Assembly: GCF_040712315.1 (NCBI RefSeq)
Contig: NC_134018.1
Location: 1,240,001-1,304,000 of the forward strand
Length of the DNA stretch: 64,000 bases
Origin: Castanea sativa
Lineage: Eukaryota > Streptophyta > Magnoliopsida > Fagales > Fagaceae
Direction of reading: 5' to 3'
Of this stretch, positions 34,429 through 44,626 are shown one piece after another (the first letter of the stretch is position 1; each line of letters begins with the position of its first letter). The position numbers and the translations under genes are program-made. Below the pieces are notes generated by a model, which was not told where the DNA came from, did not search any database, and was given only the letters and a program-made list of their open reading frames with translations.

Positions 34429-34812
34429 GAGCATCCATCCTTGCAAAACTCGTTAAAATTGGGTTTGGCAAATGAAGTTTTTCGTCATACCACACGAATA
34501 GATGCTCTCTTTGTCAGAGAAAAAGATAGAGATTTTAGTTCGCTTGCTCCTAAAATCGATCCAAGTCGTTTGCAAGTTGCATTCAATTTCCTTAATCAAC
34601 TCACGATTCTTGATTTAAGGCTATGCAGAAGATTTCAATCACTTGATGAGCTTCCAACAGGTTTACAAGCGATGGATGCAAGCAACACCACGCCCCTTGT
34701 ATGGATTTTTACTGGACTAAATTGGGAACTATCAAAACAACTGCAATGTTCTGGCTGCTCCAAAGTGCTCAAGAAGAATCGTACTAGTAACCTAGAAAAC
34801 AAGCTTCTCAAT
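34429..34812 (+). pseudogene. TNL exon 8-like: terminal LRR exon (duplicate 3' end)
   Basis: 128 codons with GT-AG borders. FNFLNQLTILDLRLCRRFQS and LDELPTGLQAMDASNTTPL are the last LRR and the usual post-LRR 'LPxxLxxLxAxxCTSL' stretch of TNL proteins. Open and in phase with exon 9. It would only be translated if exon 7 were skipped, or as part of a separate gene piece. Confidence 0.7.
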
Positions 34813-35370
34813 GTATCTCTCTCGTCTCTATTCTTGTTTGATCAAATTTGGTTTTTGGACCATAATTCATTACTAATGATTTTAATGTATTAGGAATTGA
34901 TTGCAACCGACAGTTTTAGTGTTTTCCGCCCTGGGGGTGAGTTTCCAGACTGGTTTGATGCCCTGGTGGTGAGTAAGGGATCAATTTTATCTTTTGTTGT
35001 GCCTTCATTAATGAAGCAAGAGATTTGGGGGTGGTTTCTATGTGCTGTATTTGCAAGCAGCTTTCATGATATTAAGGGATTCACTGTTTCCTATAAATTC
35101 AAAAATAGAACCAAGGGCATTGAGTGGCAGTGTCAACAAAAAAATAGTCACATAATACCATGTCAAGAACATATGTGGTTGCAACCTGTATCGCTACATC
35201 ATATGCCACATCTGTTGGAAGCCGGAGATGAAGTGGAGTATTCAATATGCATAAGCGGTGGTTTCCAAGTGAAGAAGTTTGGGGTCAACTTGATTTTTGA
35301 GAATGATAAGAAAGATTGCCACTCCTATTTTGAAGCAATGGTCGAGAATGCATCACTTCCTTATAATGAT

Positions 35371-35560
35371 TGTTAACGTGTATAGTATTATGGGCTTTAG
35401 GCCCAACGAGATTACTTGTATAACACACATTCTTGTACTACATTCTTACTTGTATTGCACTCATATTTACTTGTACTACACTCATATGCCTCCTATATAA
35501 AGGCACTCATGTATATTGTTTCAGTGAGAAATACAATACAATCATATAGTATTTCTAACA
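35371..35560 (+). repeat. 5' LTR of the copia element
   Basis: 190 bp, TGTTAACG to TTCTAACA, with TATA-like ctatataaagg at about 35493-35503. It carries two copies of an actcatatttacttgtac-type repeat where the 3' LTR has one. Confidence 0.95.
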
Positions 35561-35572
35561 TGGTATCAGAGC
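35561..35572 (+). other. Primer binding site of the copia element
   Basis: TGGTATCAGAGC directly follows the LTR. It complements the 3' end of initiator tRNA-Met, the usual primer for plant copia elements. Confidence 0.9.
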
Positions 35573-36159
35573 AGTTACTCCATTCTCAACATCGCTTCTG
35601 CCGTCACAACAGTTGCCGTAGCCTTTCGCCGTTGAACCTTCGACGTCTTCTAGACATCATCCTTGGGTTCCGGACCTATAGCAGTTGTTGTTGAGGAGTT
35701 CCACACTGCAAAGACCACTGCCCCTTTTCGCACCACCGCAACTCTTGCTCCGATTAGTTTTTTGCAGGTACCACTATGATCGTCTTGCACCGATCTACAC
35801 CTTAGTGGAAGCCGTGAAGCCATCGGAGCTTGCATGCACCTTCACGCGCCGCTCAAAGATTCTGTGCTGCATCCCACGCACCCCACGCGCCGTCATCAAT
35901 TCCAGCTAACGTCATCCGTGACGTCATCAATGCCACATCAACCTTAGCTTACGTCGGCATCCAGTCACCTGCTGACGTTAGCGACACGTCATCTTGTTGA
36001 CGTCATCACCTCTGACCGAGTGGACCATTGACTTTGACCGTTGATCGGCTGTTGACTTTGACTGTTGACTTTTTCTCAGAATTGACTTTTTGCAGTCCAG
36101 GTTCTCCTTACTGAGTTTTTTGAGTAGATTTCATTTTTGCAGTATGTTTTTGTATATTG

Positions 36160-37170
36160 TGTCTCTAAATTGATAAAAATGATGTTTTTCTTTCTTGCCC
36201 CATCAATACTGTATTAGAGGGGAATAGGAATGACTTATCTTGGTCTCAAGCTATGCGCAGTTTTCTTAAGGGTCGCATGCTCTAGCATTATTGTACCGGT
36301 GCAATCACTACTCCTGTGAAGGGGGCAAGTGAAGAAGATACTGCCTTCCTTAGTCGCATGATTGAATGAGATAGTCACAATCACATGATCCTCACATGGA
36401 TTCGAAACACTTCCATTCCCTCCATCTCAAATCTGTTGGGCAGCTTTGATGATGCAAAATTAGCATGGGATATGTTGGCCAAAAGATACTCCACTACTCA
36501 CAGATCCATGAAATATTAGTTAGTGGTTGAATTGCATCAACTCAGGCAAGAGCCAGGGTAATCCATCAATGACTACTATGATCAGCTTCGCTTCATTTGG
36601 GACCAAATTGACCTTTCTGATCCAACCTGGGCATGCTCAAAAGATGCTCAACAATATGCTGCTGTTAGAGATGAATTTCGTCTTTATGAGTTCCTGATGT
36701 CACTTCACAAGGACTATGAGACCATTCGAGGTTAGCTTCTTAATCGTAGTCCTCCTCCCTCTCTTGATACTACTCTGAATGAGTTAGTTAGAGAAGAAGC
36801 CCGCCTTGCAACTCTTCAAGCCCAGAATAAGTTTAATGTTTTGGCTCTTACTCCTTCTGCTCCACCCATAGAGCAACCTCAACGATCAGGTGATCCCTCT
36901 GGCTCTAGCCATCGTCGCAAGCAGAACAGCAAAAAGATCTGCAACTATTGCAAGCGTCCTGGCCACACTATTGAGACTTGTTACCATCGCAACAAATCTA
37001 CTGCTGTAGTTGCTAATACTGAGTCTACTCCGCCATGCCTCCCATTTCAGTTAAGTCCTAGTCTTTTGGATCCACTATCAACCTCTCACCCACTAAACTA
37101 CAGGAGATCATAGCTCAAGCTGTTCGTATGGTTGGTAATGCATCTCTTTCCACTGCTCTCTCAGTTTTAC
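36160..37170 (+). pseudogene. copia gag
   Basis: The start region (KNDVFLSCPINTVLEGNRND) and the following capsid-like part match the UBN2-type gag of plant copia elements. The zinc knuckle CNYCKRPGHTIETC is intact at about 36940-36985. In-frame stops sit at 36283, 36367, 36517, 36559 and 36733, all in one frame and each at a place where the family has Trp or Gln. A frameshift follows near 37060. Confidence 0.85.
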
Positions 37171-38147
37171 CCCGTAAGTCTTAAACTTGGATTTTTGATT
37201 CTGCCTGTTGCAATCACATGACACCTCACTTGTTCTTATTCTCCAAACTTGACCCTACACCACATCCTCTAAATATTCATATAGCTGATGGTTCCACCAT
37301 GCATGGGAATAGTCTAAGTTTTGTTTCAACCTCTAACATCTCTGTTCCTAGGGTCTTCCATGTACTTGACCTATCCTATAATTTGTGCTCTGTGGGACAA
37401 TTAGCTGAACTAGGATATCGCCTTATTTTTCACTATTTTGGGTGCATTGTGTAGGGTCCAAGGATGGGACAAGAGCTTGGAATCGGTCCTAGAGTTGGGC
37501 GTATGTTTCCCGTGGACAATCTTCATCTTCCACATGTTGCTCCAGTGTCTGTTACTGTTGCTGCGGTTTCTTCCTTACCTTCTCTCACACTTTGGCATTC
37601 TCGTCTTGGACATGCACCATCTTCTCGGGTACAACAGTTAGCTTCTAAGGGTCTATTAGGTTCTGTGTCCAAAGATAATTTTTATTGTACTTCATGCCAG
37701 TTAGAAAAACAGCCAGCTTTACCTTTTAATAATAGTGATTCTATTTCTAATAGCATTTTTAAGTTAATTCATTTTGATGTTTGGGGACCTTCTCTTGTTG
37801 CTAGTATTGGTGGATCTCGATATTTTGTTGTTGTTATTGATGATTATTCTCGTTATAGTTGAATCTTTCCTATGAAATCTCGTTCTGAAATTTTGCTAAT
37901 ATACAGTAGCTTTGCAAAAATGGTTGAAACACAATTCTCCAAATGTATCAAATTTTTTCGATCTGATAATGCTCTTGAATATACTCAATATGCTTTTCAA
38001 GCTCTGTTACACTCCTATGCCATAGTATATCATCTAACTTGTCTAGGTACCTTTCAGCAAAATGGTCGAGCTGAACGAAAATTTCGTCACATTCTTGACA
38101 CTGTTCATGCTCTTCTTCTTTCTGCCAAAGTTCCTCCTCCATTTTAG
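37171..38147 (+). pseudogene. copia protease and integrase
   Basis: Protease: TWIFDSACCNHMT near 37187, where the family reads DSGA-HMT. Integrase: the zinc-binding HSRLGH...CTSCQLEKQ at about 37590-37710, then HFDVWGPS and VVVIDDYSRYS of the catalytic core and a GTFQQNGRAERK-type end near 38050. Stops at 37182, 37452, 37860 and 38145 share one frame. The last parts are also in that frame, so few indels but many stops. Confidence 0.85.
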
Positions 38148-40217
38148 GGTGAAACTGCTCTTCATGCTGTTCATGCCATTAACCGCATTCCAAGCACTGT
38201 CATCCATAATCAAACTCTGTATGAGCACCTCTTTGGGTCACCCCCTAATTATCATCACCTTAGCTCTTTCGGATCTATTTGTTTCGTTCTTCTTCAGACT
38301 CATGAGCACAACAAACTTGAGCCTCGGTCTAGACTTTGCTGTTTCCTTGGTTATAGCGAAACACAAAAGGGGTATCGGTGTTATGATCTTGTGTCTCATC
38401 GTCTTCATGTTTCTCGTAATGTTGTTTTTTGGGAACACGGCTTGTTTGTTGAACTCTCTCACTTTCATTCTTCCCTAACTATCTCTTCTGTTTTAGAAGT
38501 TTTTCTAGACGAGTCTCATGTTCCTTTTCTAAATACTCTTGATCCTCCTTTGGATTTCTCTATCCAACCTCCAGATATTTTTGATATTCCTTCTAGACAG
38601 GTTGAAGATGAACAGGTTGATGACGAGCTACCCCAACCAGAGCCTGGGTCCCCTGCTCCTGCTCCGCCTGAAGATCCTCCACAAGACATTCCACCTCGCC
38701 ACTCAACCCGGGTAAGATCCATTCCTACACATTTACTTGATTATTATTGTTACACTGCCTTTGCTACACTCCATGAGCCTCATACCTATCGTAAGGCTTC
38801 CACTAACCCTTTATGACAAATTGTAATGAAAGAAGAACTTGATGCATTAACCAAAAATCATACTTGGGATCTGGTTACTCTCCCTCCTAGACAGTCCGTG
38901 GTTGGTTATAAGTGGATCTAGAAGATTAAGACTCGCTCTGATGAGTCCATTGAGCACTATAAGGCTCGTCTTGTTGCAAAAGGTTTTACACAGGAGTATG
39001 AGATTGATTATGAAGAGACCTTTGCTCCAGTTGCTCGCATCTCATCTGTTCATGCCCTCTTGGCTGTCGCCGCTGCTAGAAAATGGGATCTTTTTCAGAT
39101 GAATGTTAAAAATGCATTCTTTAATGGGGATTTGAGTGAAGAAGTTTATATGCAACCTCCTTAGGTCTCTCTGTTGAATCAAACAAGGTTTGTTGCCTTT
39201 GACATGCATTGTATGGTCTTAAACAAGCTCCACGAGCTTGGTTTTCAAAGTTCAGCTCTACCATCTTTCGCTTGGGTTACATTGCCAGTCCTTATAATGC
39301 TGCCTTATTTCTTCGTCGCACTGATAAAGTTACCATTTTACTTCTCCTCTATGTGGATGATATGATCATAATTGGTGATGACCTTAATGGCATACAAGAA
39401 CTCAAGAATTTTCTCAGTCAGAAGTTTGAGATGAAAGATCTTGGACACCTTAGCTATTTCTTGGGTCTTGAAATCATTCATTCCATAGATGGTCTTTATA
39501 TTACTAAAGCCAAGTATGCTTCTGACCTTTTGTCTCGAGCTAGACTCACTGATAGTAAGACTGTTGACACTCCAGTTGAGCTTAATGCACATTTGACTCC
39601 TTCGGGGGGGAAACCATTGTCTAATCCTTCTCTTTACAGACGATTGGTTGGCAGCCTAGTTTATCTCACAATTACTCGTCCAGACATTTTCTATGATGTT
39701 CATCGGGTTAGCCAGTATTTGTCTGTTCCACGATCAACTCACTATGCTACTGTTGTGCACATTCTTCGATACTTGAAGGGCACTTTCTTCTATGGCATTT
39801 TCTACTCAGCTCAGTCTCCTCTTATACTCTGTGCATTCTTTATGATGATTAGGTAGGAGATCCCACTGATCGCAGGTCCACCACTGGCTATTGTTTTCTC
39901 CTTGGCTCTTCCTTGATTTCCTGGCAAAGTAAGAAACAAACCTTTGTGGCCTGCTCTAGTACTGAAGTAGAATATCGTGCCCTTGCTAATACCACATCTG
40001 AGTGCCATTCATGTTGTTTACAATGATGTCTTCCATGAACTGACTAAACATATCGAGATTTATTGTCATTTTATCCGTTATCATCTTGTTCATGGTGCTC
40101 CCAAGCTCTTTTTTGTCTCCTCCAAAGATCAACTTGCAGACATCTTCACCAAGTCACATCCTAAGGGATGCCTTCGTGATTTAGTTGACAACCTCAAGCT
40201 GGTCTCACATCCACCTT
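38148..40217 (+). pseudogene. copia reverse transcriptase and RNase H
   Basis: 38148-38816 is the integrase tail and acidic/proline-rich spacer. The RT starts near 38880 (TWDLVTLPPRQSVVGYKWI), with YGLKQAPRAWF at 39209 and the catalytic YVDDMIIIGDD at about 39348. RNase H includes the [10 protein letters not shown] motif at about 39960 and DIFTKSHPK near 40140. Stops at 38814, 38919 and 39162 share the frame of the upstream stops. Frameshifts occur near 39170 and 39840. Confidence 0.85.
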
Positions 40218-40232
40218 GAGGTTGAGGAGGGC
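40218..40232 (+). other. Polypurine tract of the copia element
   Basis: GAGGTTGAGGAGGGC directly before the 3' LTR, the normal site for second-strand priming. Confidence 0.8.
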
Positions 40233-40401
40233 TGTTAACGTGTATAGTATTGTGGGCTTTAGGCCCAACTAGATTACTTGTATAGCACACATTCTTGTAC
40301 TACATTCTTACTTGTACTGCACTTATATGCCTCTTATATAAAGGCGCTCATGTATATTGTTTCAGTGAGAAATACAATACAATCATTCAGTATTTCTACC
40401 A
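40233..40401 (+). repeat. 3' LTR of the copia element
   Basis: 169 bp, TGTTAACG to TTCTACCA, followed by the AATGAT target duplication. Confidence 0.95.
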
Positions 40402-40595
40402 AATGATGAATCTCTAGATGAAGATGCTTCAACCGGTCAAGCAATGGCTGGCGATAAGAAAATCAACCCTTCTGATGTGCAGGTCAACGTTAATAACCCA
40501 CAAGACTTAAATACCATCTCACAATTGTAGAAGAGTTTCATAAGCGGTTCTTATGTTGCAATTAATTGATTTACTTGTTATTTCTTATTTTTTAG

Positions 40596-40766
40596 ATGCA
40601 GAAGTCTAGATTTGATGATAAGAAAAAAGGGACTGCCACTTCTTTTGATGCATCTAAGCGTGGATGCTTGTCAGCTCGAGAGACTATGTTTGAGCAAAAC
40701 CAGCGCTCGTCAGGCATTTCAAGAGTGAACTTTGTGAGCCAAACAGAACGCCTGAGAAGTTTGTAG
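40596..40766 (+). pseudogene. Possible last exon of the duplicated TNL 3' end
   Basis: After a TTTTTTAG acceptor, 56 codons stay open (MQKSRFDDKKKGTATSFDAS to QTERLRSL) and end at TAG 40764-40766. It is Lys- and Ser-rich and I recognise no domain. It would follow exon 9 through the intron 40483-40595. The open stretch and splice sites support it only weakly. Confidence 0.4.
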
Positions 40767-41280
40767 TAGTGTGCCAACTTTTGCAGCATCAGTTGATTGA
40801 TACTGCTAGGACTTCTTCACAACACATTGCTGCATTGGAGAGTAAGAATTTGTGCCTTCATATGGAATTAGCACGTGCCAGCTGAAGGAATACCAGACAG
40901 GTTTTTGGCAGACTTAAAACCAACATTTGGACACACGGTTAATGCCCATCGGTGACTATCTTTTAGTGATTATATGGGTTTGGACTTTGGAGTTTTAAAC
41001 TAGTTCCAATGAAAACTCATCCTTAATATGTTTACTTACACGCTCATTTACTATCATAAAACATATGTAAAATTTATTGTGTCTTGTTTTATTCGACTCA
41101 TGGTTGATCATTTATTTTTTGGACTTCCTTAATCCCCATATTCTTGTAAAAAAGTTTCATAAGTGGTTTTTATGTTCTAATTAATATTTTCTCTGCCTCC
41201 CCTTAATTTTGTGGGATCAACCTTCCGAAGTTAAGTTTCGGCTTTTGTTTTTTTCAGACATTGAAATCATGAAATGATTG
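40767..41280. other. TNL 3' flank, no gene seen
   Basis: Noncoding. aagtttcataagtggttttt and ccttaattttgtgggatcaa near 41150-41225 repeat sequences after exon 7 (34150-34225). These mark the downstream end of the tandem duplication. Confidence 0.6.
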
Positions 41281-41289
41281 AAAAAAATT

Positions 41290-42022
41290 GGCGAAAATAC
41301 ACTTTTGGTTCCTACATTTTGGGTCAATTTCTATTTTGGTCCCAAAATTGATTTTGTTACTAAAGTCATTTCTAAAAAAAGAAAATCGTTTTTAAAATGA
41401 TCCTTGCAGTCAGTCAACCAACGGAAAAATCCCACGTGACTAACGGAATGCTCAGCTTGCTGACCTGGCGCTGACGTGGCCATTAAAATATTATTAAAAA
41501 AGATTATTTGGCATTTTTTAAATGCCACGTCAGCATTTTAATTCTTTTTAAAATCCACGTCAGAAAATTTAAACAAAAATAAATAAATATTTTTTAAAAA
41601 AAAGCCTTAAATCTTATTTAATTTAATTTTTTTACTTTTCATTATCATTTCATAAGAACATAACAATTTGTTCTTCAGGTTCTTCCTAAATCCAAAAAAC
41701 AAACCCAGCAACCAAATCCCCTCTCCAGGAACCAAATCCAATCTCCATCAATGCTAAGAAAACAAGAAATAAATCCAACAAACCAACCAATCTCCAGCAA
41801 ACCCATAAACTCATAAATTTCACATTCAAATTATCAAATTCCTATTCCAAATTCATCTTGATCATGAACACACAAGAACAACAAACTCAGAATGTTCAAT
41901 CCCAAGAACAACAAAATAGAAACACAACCCAAATCATCGTAGTGTTGCAGTGGAGTCGACGGCATCATCGTCCAAGATCCACAACCCAAATCACCCAAAC
42001 AACCCGCCTATCAAAAGCTCGG

Positions 42023-42056
<34 letters not shown>

Positions 42057-43142
42057 ACTGAGCGAGCAAAAAAAAATCTTCAAAATCTTTTTGTGTGAAA
42101 AATTAGGGCCAAGCTTTAGATCTCGGAGACTATGGAAATGGCGGTCAATCGCATCCGATTCTTGCATTGCGGTCGTTGATTTTCGGTTGCCAGAATCGGA
42201 GTTGGCAGCGATTGATTTAGCCGGTTGATGCTTCTCTGTGACATTCTTGTTCGGACTCGCACATGGACTGGATTTGGAGCAATGGCTGGGATCGGGCCTG
42301 ATCTGCTCCAGACCACCACTGGCCTTCTTCCCCTTGATTTGCTCTAAACTACCGCCGGCCTCCTTCCCCTTGATTTGCTCTAAACCACCGCCGGCCTCCT
42401 TCCTTTGGATCTGCTCCAAACCACCGCCGGCCTCCATCTCATTATCTCCTCATCTCCCTGCTCTAAACCCAGATCATCGGTTCTCTCTCTCTCTAAACCC
42501 AGATCACGGGTTCAAAATGGGCTAATGAAAAGAAATTATTGAAATCTAAGAGAAATTAAAAAGAAATCGTGAGAGGCAGATCTTGGGGTCTTTGGCCATG
42601 GGTTTCTAGGTTTGGAGCTTGGTGTCTTTGGCCATGGGTGTCTGGGTATGGAGTAGATCAAAGAGAAATAAAAGAGACAGAGAGTGAGAGAACAATGGGT
42701 AGAGAGATTAAGATTTAAGGTTTTTTTAAATCAAAGTAAAATTAAGAGAGTGAGAGAACAATTTCAGTTTAAATCAAATTTGTATTTTCAGTTTGAATTA
42801 AAATTAAGAAATTAAAGGGTTGTTTTTTAATTAGATTTAAGGTTTGTTTTTTAATTTAGTTTAAATTTTCTGACATGGATTTAAAAAGAATTAAAATGCT
42901 GACGTGGCATTTAAAAAATGCCAAATAATCTTTTTTAATAATATTTTAATGGCCACATCAGCACCAAGTCAGCAAGCTGGGCATTCCGTTAGCCATGTAG
43001 GATTTTTCCGTTGGTTGATTGACGGCAAGGATCATTTTAAAAACGATTTTATTTTTTTAGGGATGACTTCAGTAACAAAATCAATTTTGGGACTAAAATA
43101 GGAATTGACCCAAAATGTAGGGACCAAAAGTGTATTTTCGCC
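41290..43142. mobile_element. Mutator-like (MULE) nonautonomous element
   Basis: Starts GGCGAAAATACACTTTTGGT and ends with its complement. The inverted repeats run about 290 bp on each side (41290-41580 and 42852-43142) with scattered mismatches. It is flanked by exact 9-bp duplications AAAAAAATT (41281-41289, 43143-43151). Long termini plus a 9-bp duplication define Mutator-like elements. No transposase. The interior has a TC microsatellite (42021-42056) and a short repeat-bearing reading frame. Confidence 0.9.
42054..42437 (-). CDS. Small repeat ORF inside the MULE
   Basis: A 127-codon frame starting MEAGGGLEQI, with four roughly 12-residue repeats of the type EAGGGLEQIKGK encoded by ~36-bp direct repeats (about 42300-42437). 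It then becomes basic and Ser-rich. It could be a captured host fragment or simply an open tandem repeat. No homologue comes to mind, and I doubt it is translated. Confidence 0.3.
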
Positions 43143-43151
43143 AAAAAAATT

Positions 43152-43885
43152 TCATTTCAAAAACTGTTCCTCACAAAGATCCATGTGCCCCATTCCATTT
43201 TGAAATCCAGGAGTTTAGCCCAAAACTCCAAAAGCTCCAAACCCAAAAAGTGACACCGGATCCTATGAAGAGTTCTTTAAAGAAAGAATGCACATATAAA
43301 TGGGAAGAGAATGTGACATTTAAGTGAGAGTAACGTGGTTGATTATGAATGAGTGATTAATATAACATAGTTTGACTTAAATTTATAGGTTTACGATTTT
43401 TGGTTAAGTTGATGTCTCTATGTATTATAAGATTGTGTTAATGGACACTGTAAGGTATCCGTTAACAATAACTTTATGTCATTTTTTTTAGCCGCCTTAT
43501 AGGCTTTAGAGATGGTTTCATAAAAAGACAGAAATATTAACATAGGTTGTGGGACCAGTTTGATGTCGTTTTCTTTTATTTATTTATTTATTTTATTAAG
43601 TGAGACCCGTATTATTCTAACCTTCAAATGCTTGTTAACATTTGCCTATATTATATTAGCTACTAAATCCGAATCACGCTAAAGTGTGCTCTTCCAATAC
43701 AAGATATAATGTCTCCACATATATAGCATATTGACATCTTTTCTCTTTCTTCCTACATAAAGATTCAGAGAAACAGGGGCAATAGGCATGTGGAGTGTGG
43801 AGTGTGGAGTGTGGAGTGTGGACAGTTAGCTGGACAAAACACACGTGAAAGCACATCTATGATCTAAATTTGTTTTTCTTTTTAG
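43152..43885. other. Intergenic, AT-rich
   Basis: 43786-43825 has a short tandem repeat of a 7-mer (tggagtg, about four and a half copies). No gene or transposon otherwise. Confidence 0.5.
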
Positions 43886-43968
43886 GGTCTCCAGAGGGGA
43901 AGGATCCAAATGTGGTCTTACTGAAAATTGTGAGAGATTTTTATGATGAGGCAGACTCAATGCTGTAG
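43886..43968 (+). other. Isolated coding-like terminal exon
   Basis: After a T-rich tract and TTTTTAG, the frame reads SPEGKDPNVVLLKIVRDFY and DEADSML before TAG 43966-43968. Amino-acid make-up and the splice acceptor look like a real last exon, but no upstream exon is visible, the stretch is only 26 codons and I do not recognise the protein. It may be a leftover of a gene. Confidence 0.35.
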
Positions 43969-44469
43969 TAATGCAATTTTTATTTTTAGAACTACAAATG
44001 AGTCAAAAACCCCAACTCTAGTTAAATTGAATATTTAGTCTTCAACATTTAATATTTTTTTCTTTCTAAATCATCACTTTCTTTGAAATATTCACTTTAA
44101 TTTCTATAATTTCAAAATTGTTTCCACAAGATTTTTTGTGTTATCTTATGTATAGAAAATACTTGCATTGCAAAGAGAATTCATTCCACGTCATAGGCTT
44201 CTTGTCATCAAAGTGATATTGATTTCATGAATATCATTTGCTATGTTATTATTTTCCATTCATCAACTGATGATAATAGTTTTTTTAAAAACTTTTTTTA
44301 AAAATATAAAGAAAAAGGTTGAAACAAATGTCAAAATGTTTTTTTTTTTTGAGATGAAAAAATGTTAAAATGTTGATGAGTAAATATACACTCTACCCAA
44401 ACTTGTTTATGTATGATTACTTATTAAATAAACAAACTCAAGCTCAATTTTAAGGCACAATTATCAAAG
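43969..44469. other. Intergenic, nothing recognised
   Basis: AT-rich with poly-T/A runs. No frame or repeat stands out. Confidence 0.5.
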
Positions 44470-44626
44470 GGAAATTATTGTATACTTCTGGAGTATCATA
44501 AATGCGTACTCCCTCCTCTCACAAGAATAGTGGGTCCCACTAATTAAATTCATGGTGGGACCCTTATTCATGTGAGAGGGGAGACTACGCATTTATGATA
44601 CTCTGAGAATACCTAATAATTTTCTC
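44470..44626. mobile_element. Foldback MITE, 157 bp
   Basis: Two arms of about 75 bp pair almost end to end. The left has gagtatcataaatgcgtact and gtgggtcccac; the right has the complements (tacgcatttatgatactc, gtgggaccc). Flanked by 9-mers differing at one base (TTATCAAAG at 44461-44469, TTATTAAAG at 44627-44635), hinting at a Mutator-like target duplication. Confidence 0.7.

Larger units (their letters stand above)
35371..40401 (+). mobile_element. Ty1/copia retrotransposon, decayed
   Basis: Complete structure in sense orientation: 5' LTR, primer site, gag, protease, integrase, RT, RNase H, polypurine tract and 3' LTR, flanked by AATGAT on both sides (35365-35370, 40402-40407). It is inserted in a TNL coding exon. 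By hand count the two LTRs differ at about ten of 169 aligned bases plus a 21-bp repeat-number difference, so it is an old insertion. Many stops and at least three frameshifts make it inactive. Confidence 0.95.
34894..40482 (+). pseudogene. TNL exon 9: second C-JID exon, split by a copia element
   Basis: The two parts are 34894-35370 and 40408-40482. The first gives ELIATDSFSVFRPGGEFPDWFD, GWFLCAVFA, TKGIEWQC, LEAGDEVEYSI and VKKFGVNLIFEND. The reading frame runs into the retrotransposon at 35371 and stops after two codons. Past the element the frame resumes (ESLDEDASTGQAMAGDKKI), matching the tail of exon 7 (AGDKKI). One copy of the 6-bp target duplication restores the phase. The exon ends CAG|GTCAAC at 40482. 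Confidence 0.85.

Noticed and set aside
32698..35376. The three C-JID-like exons as three separate genes
   Set aside because: No TIR or NB-ARC precedes the second and third. Shared intron sequence shows tandem duplication of one gene's 3' end.
38238..38722. Minus-strand frames in the copia element
   Set aside because: Shadows of the pol spacer; the Gly/Ser-rich one mirrors a Pro-rich stretch.
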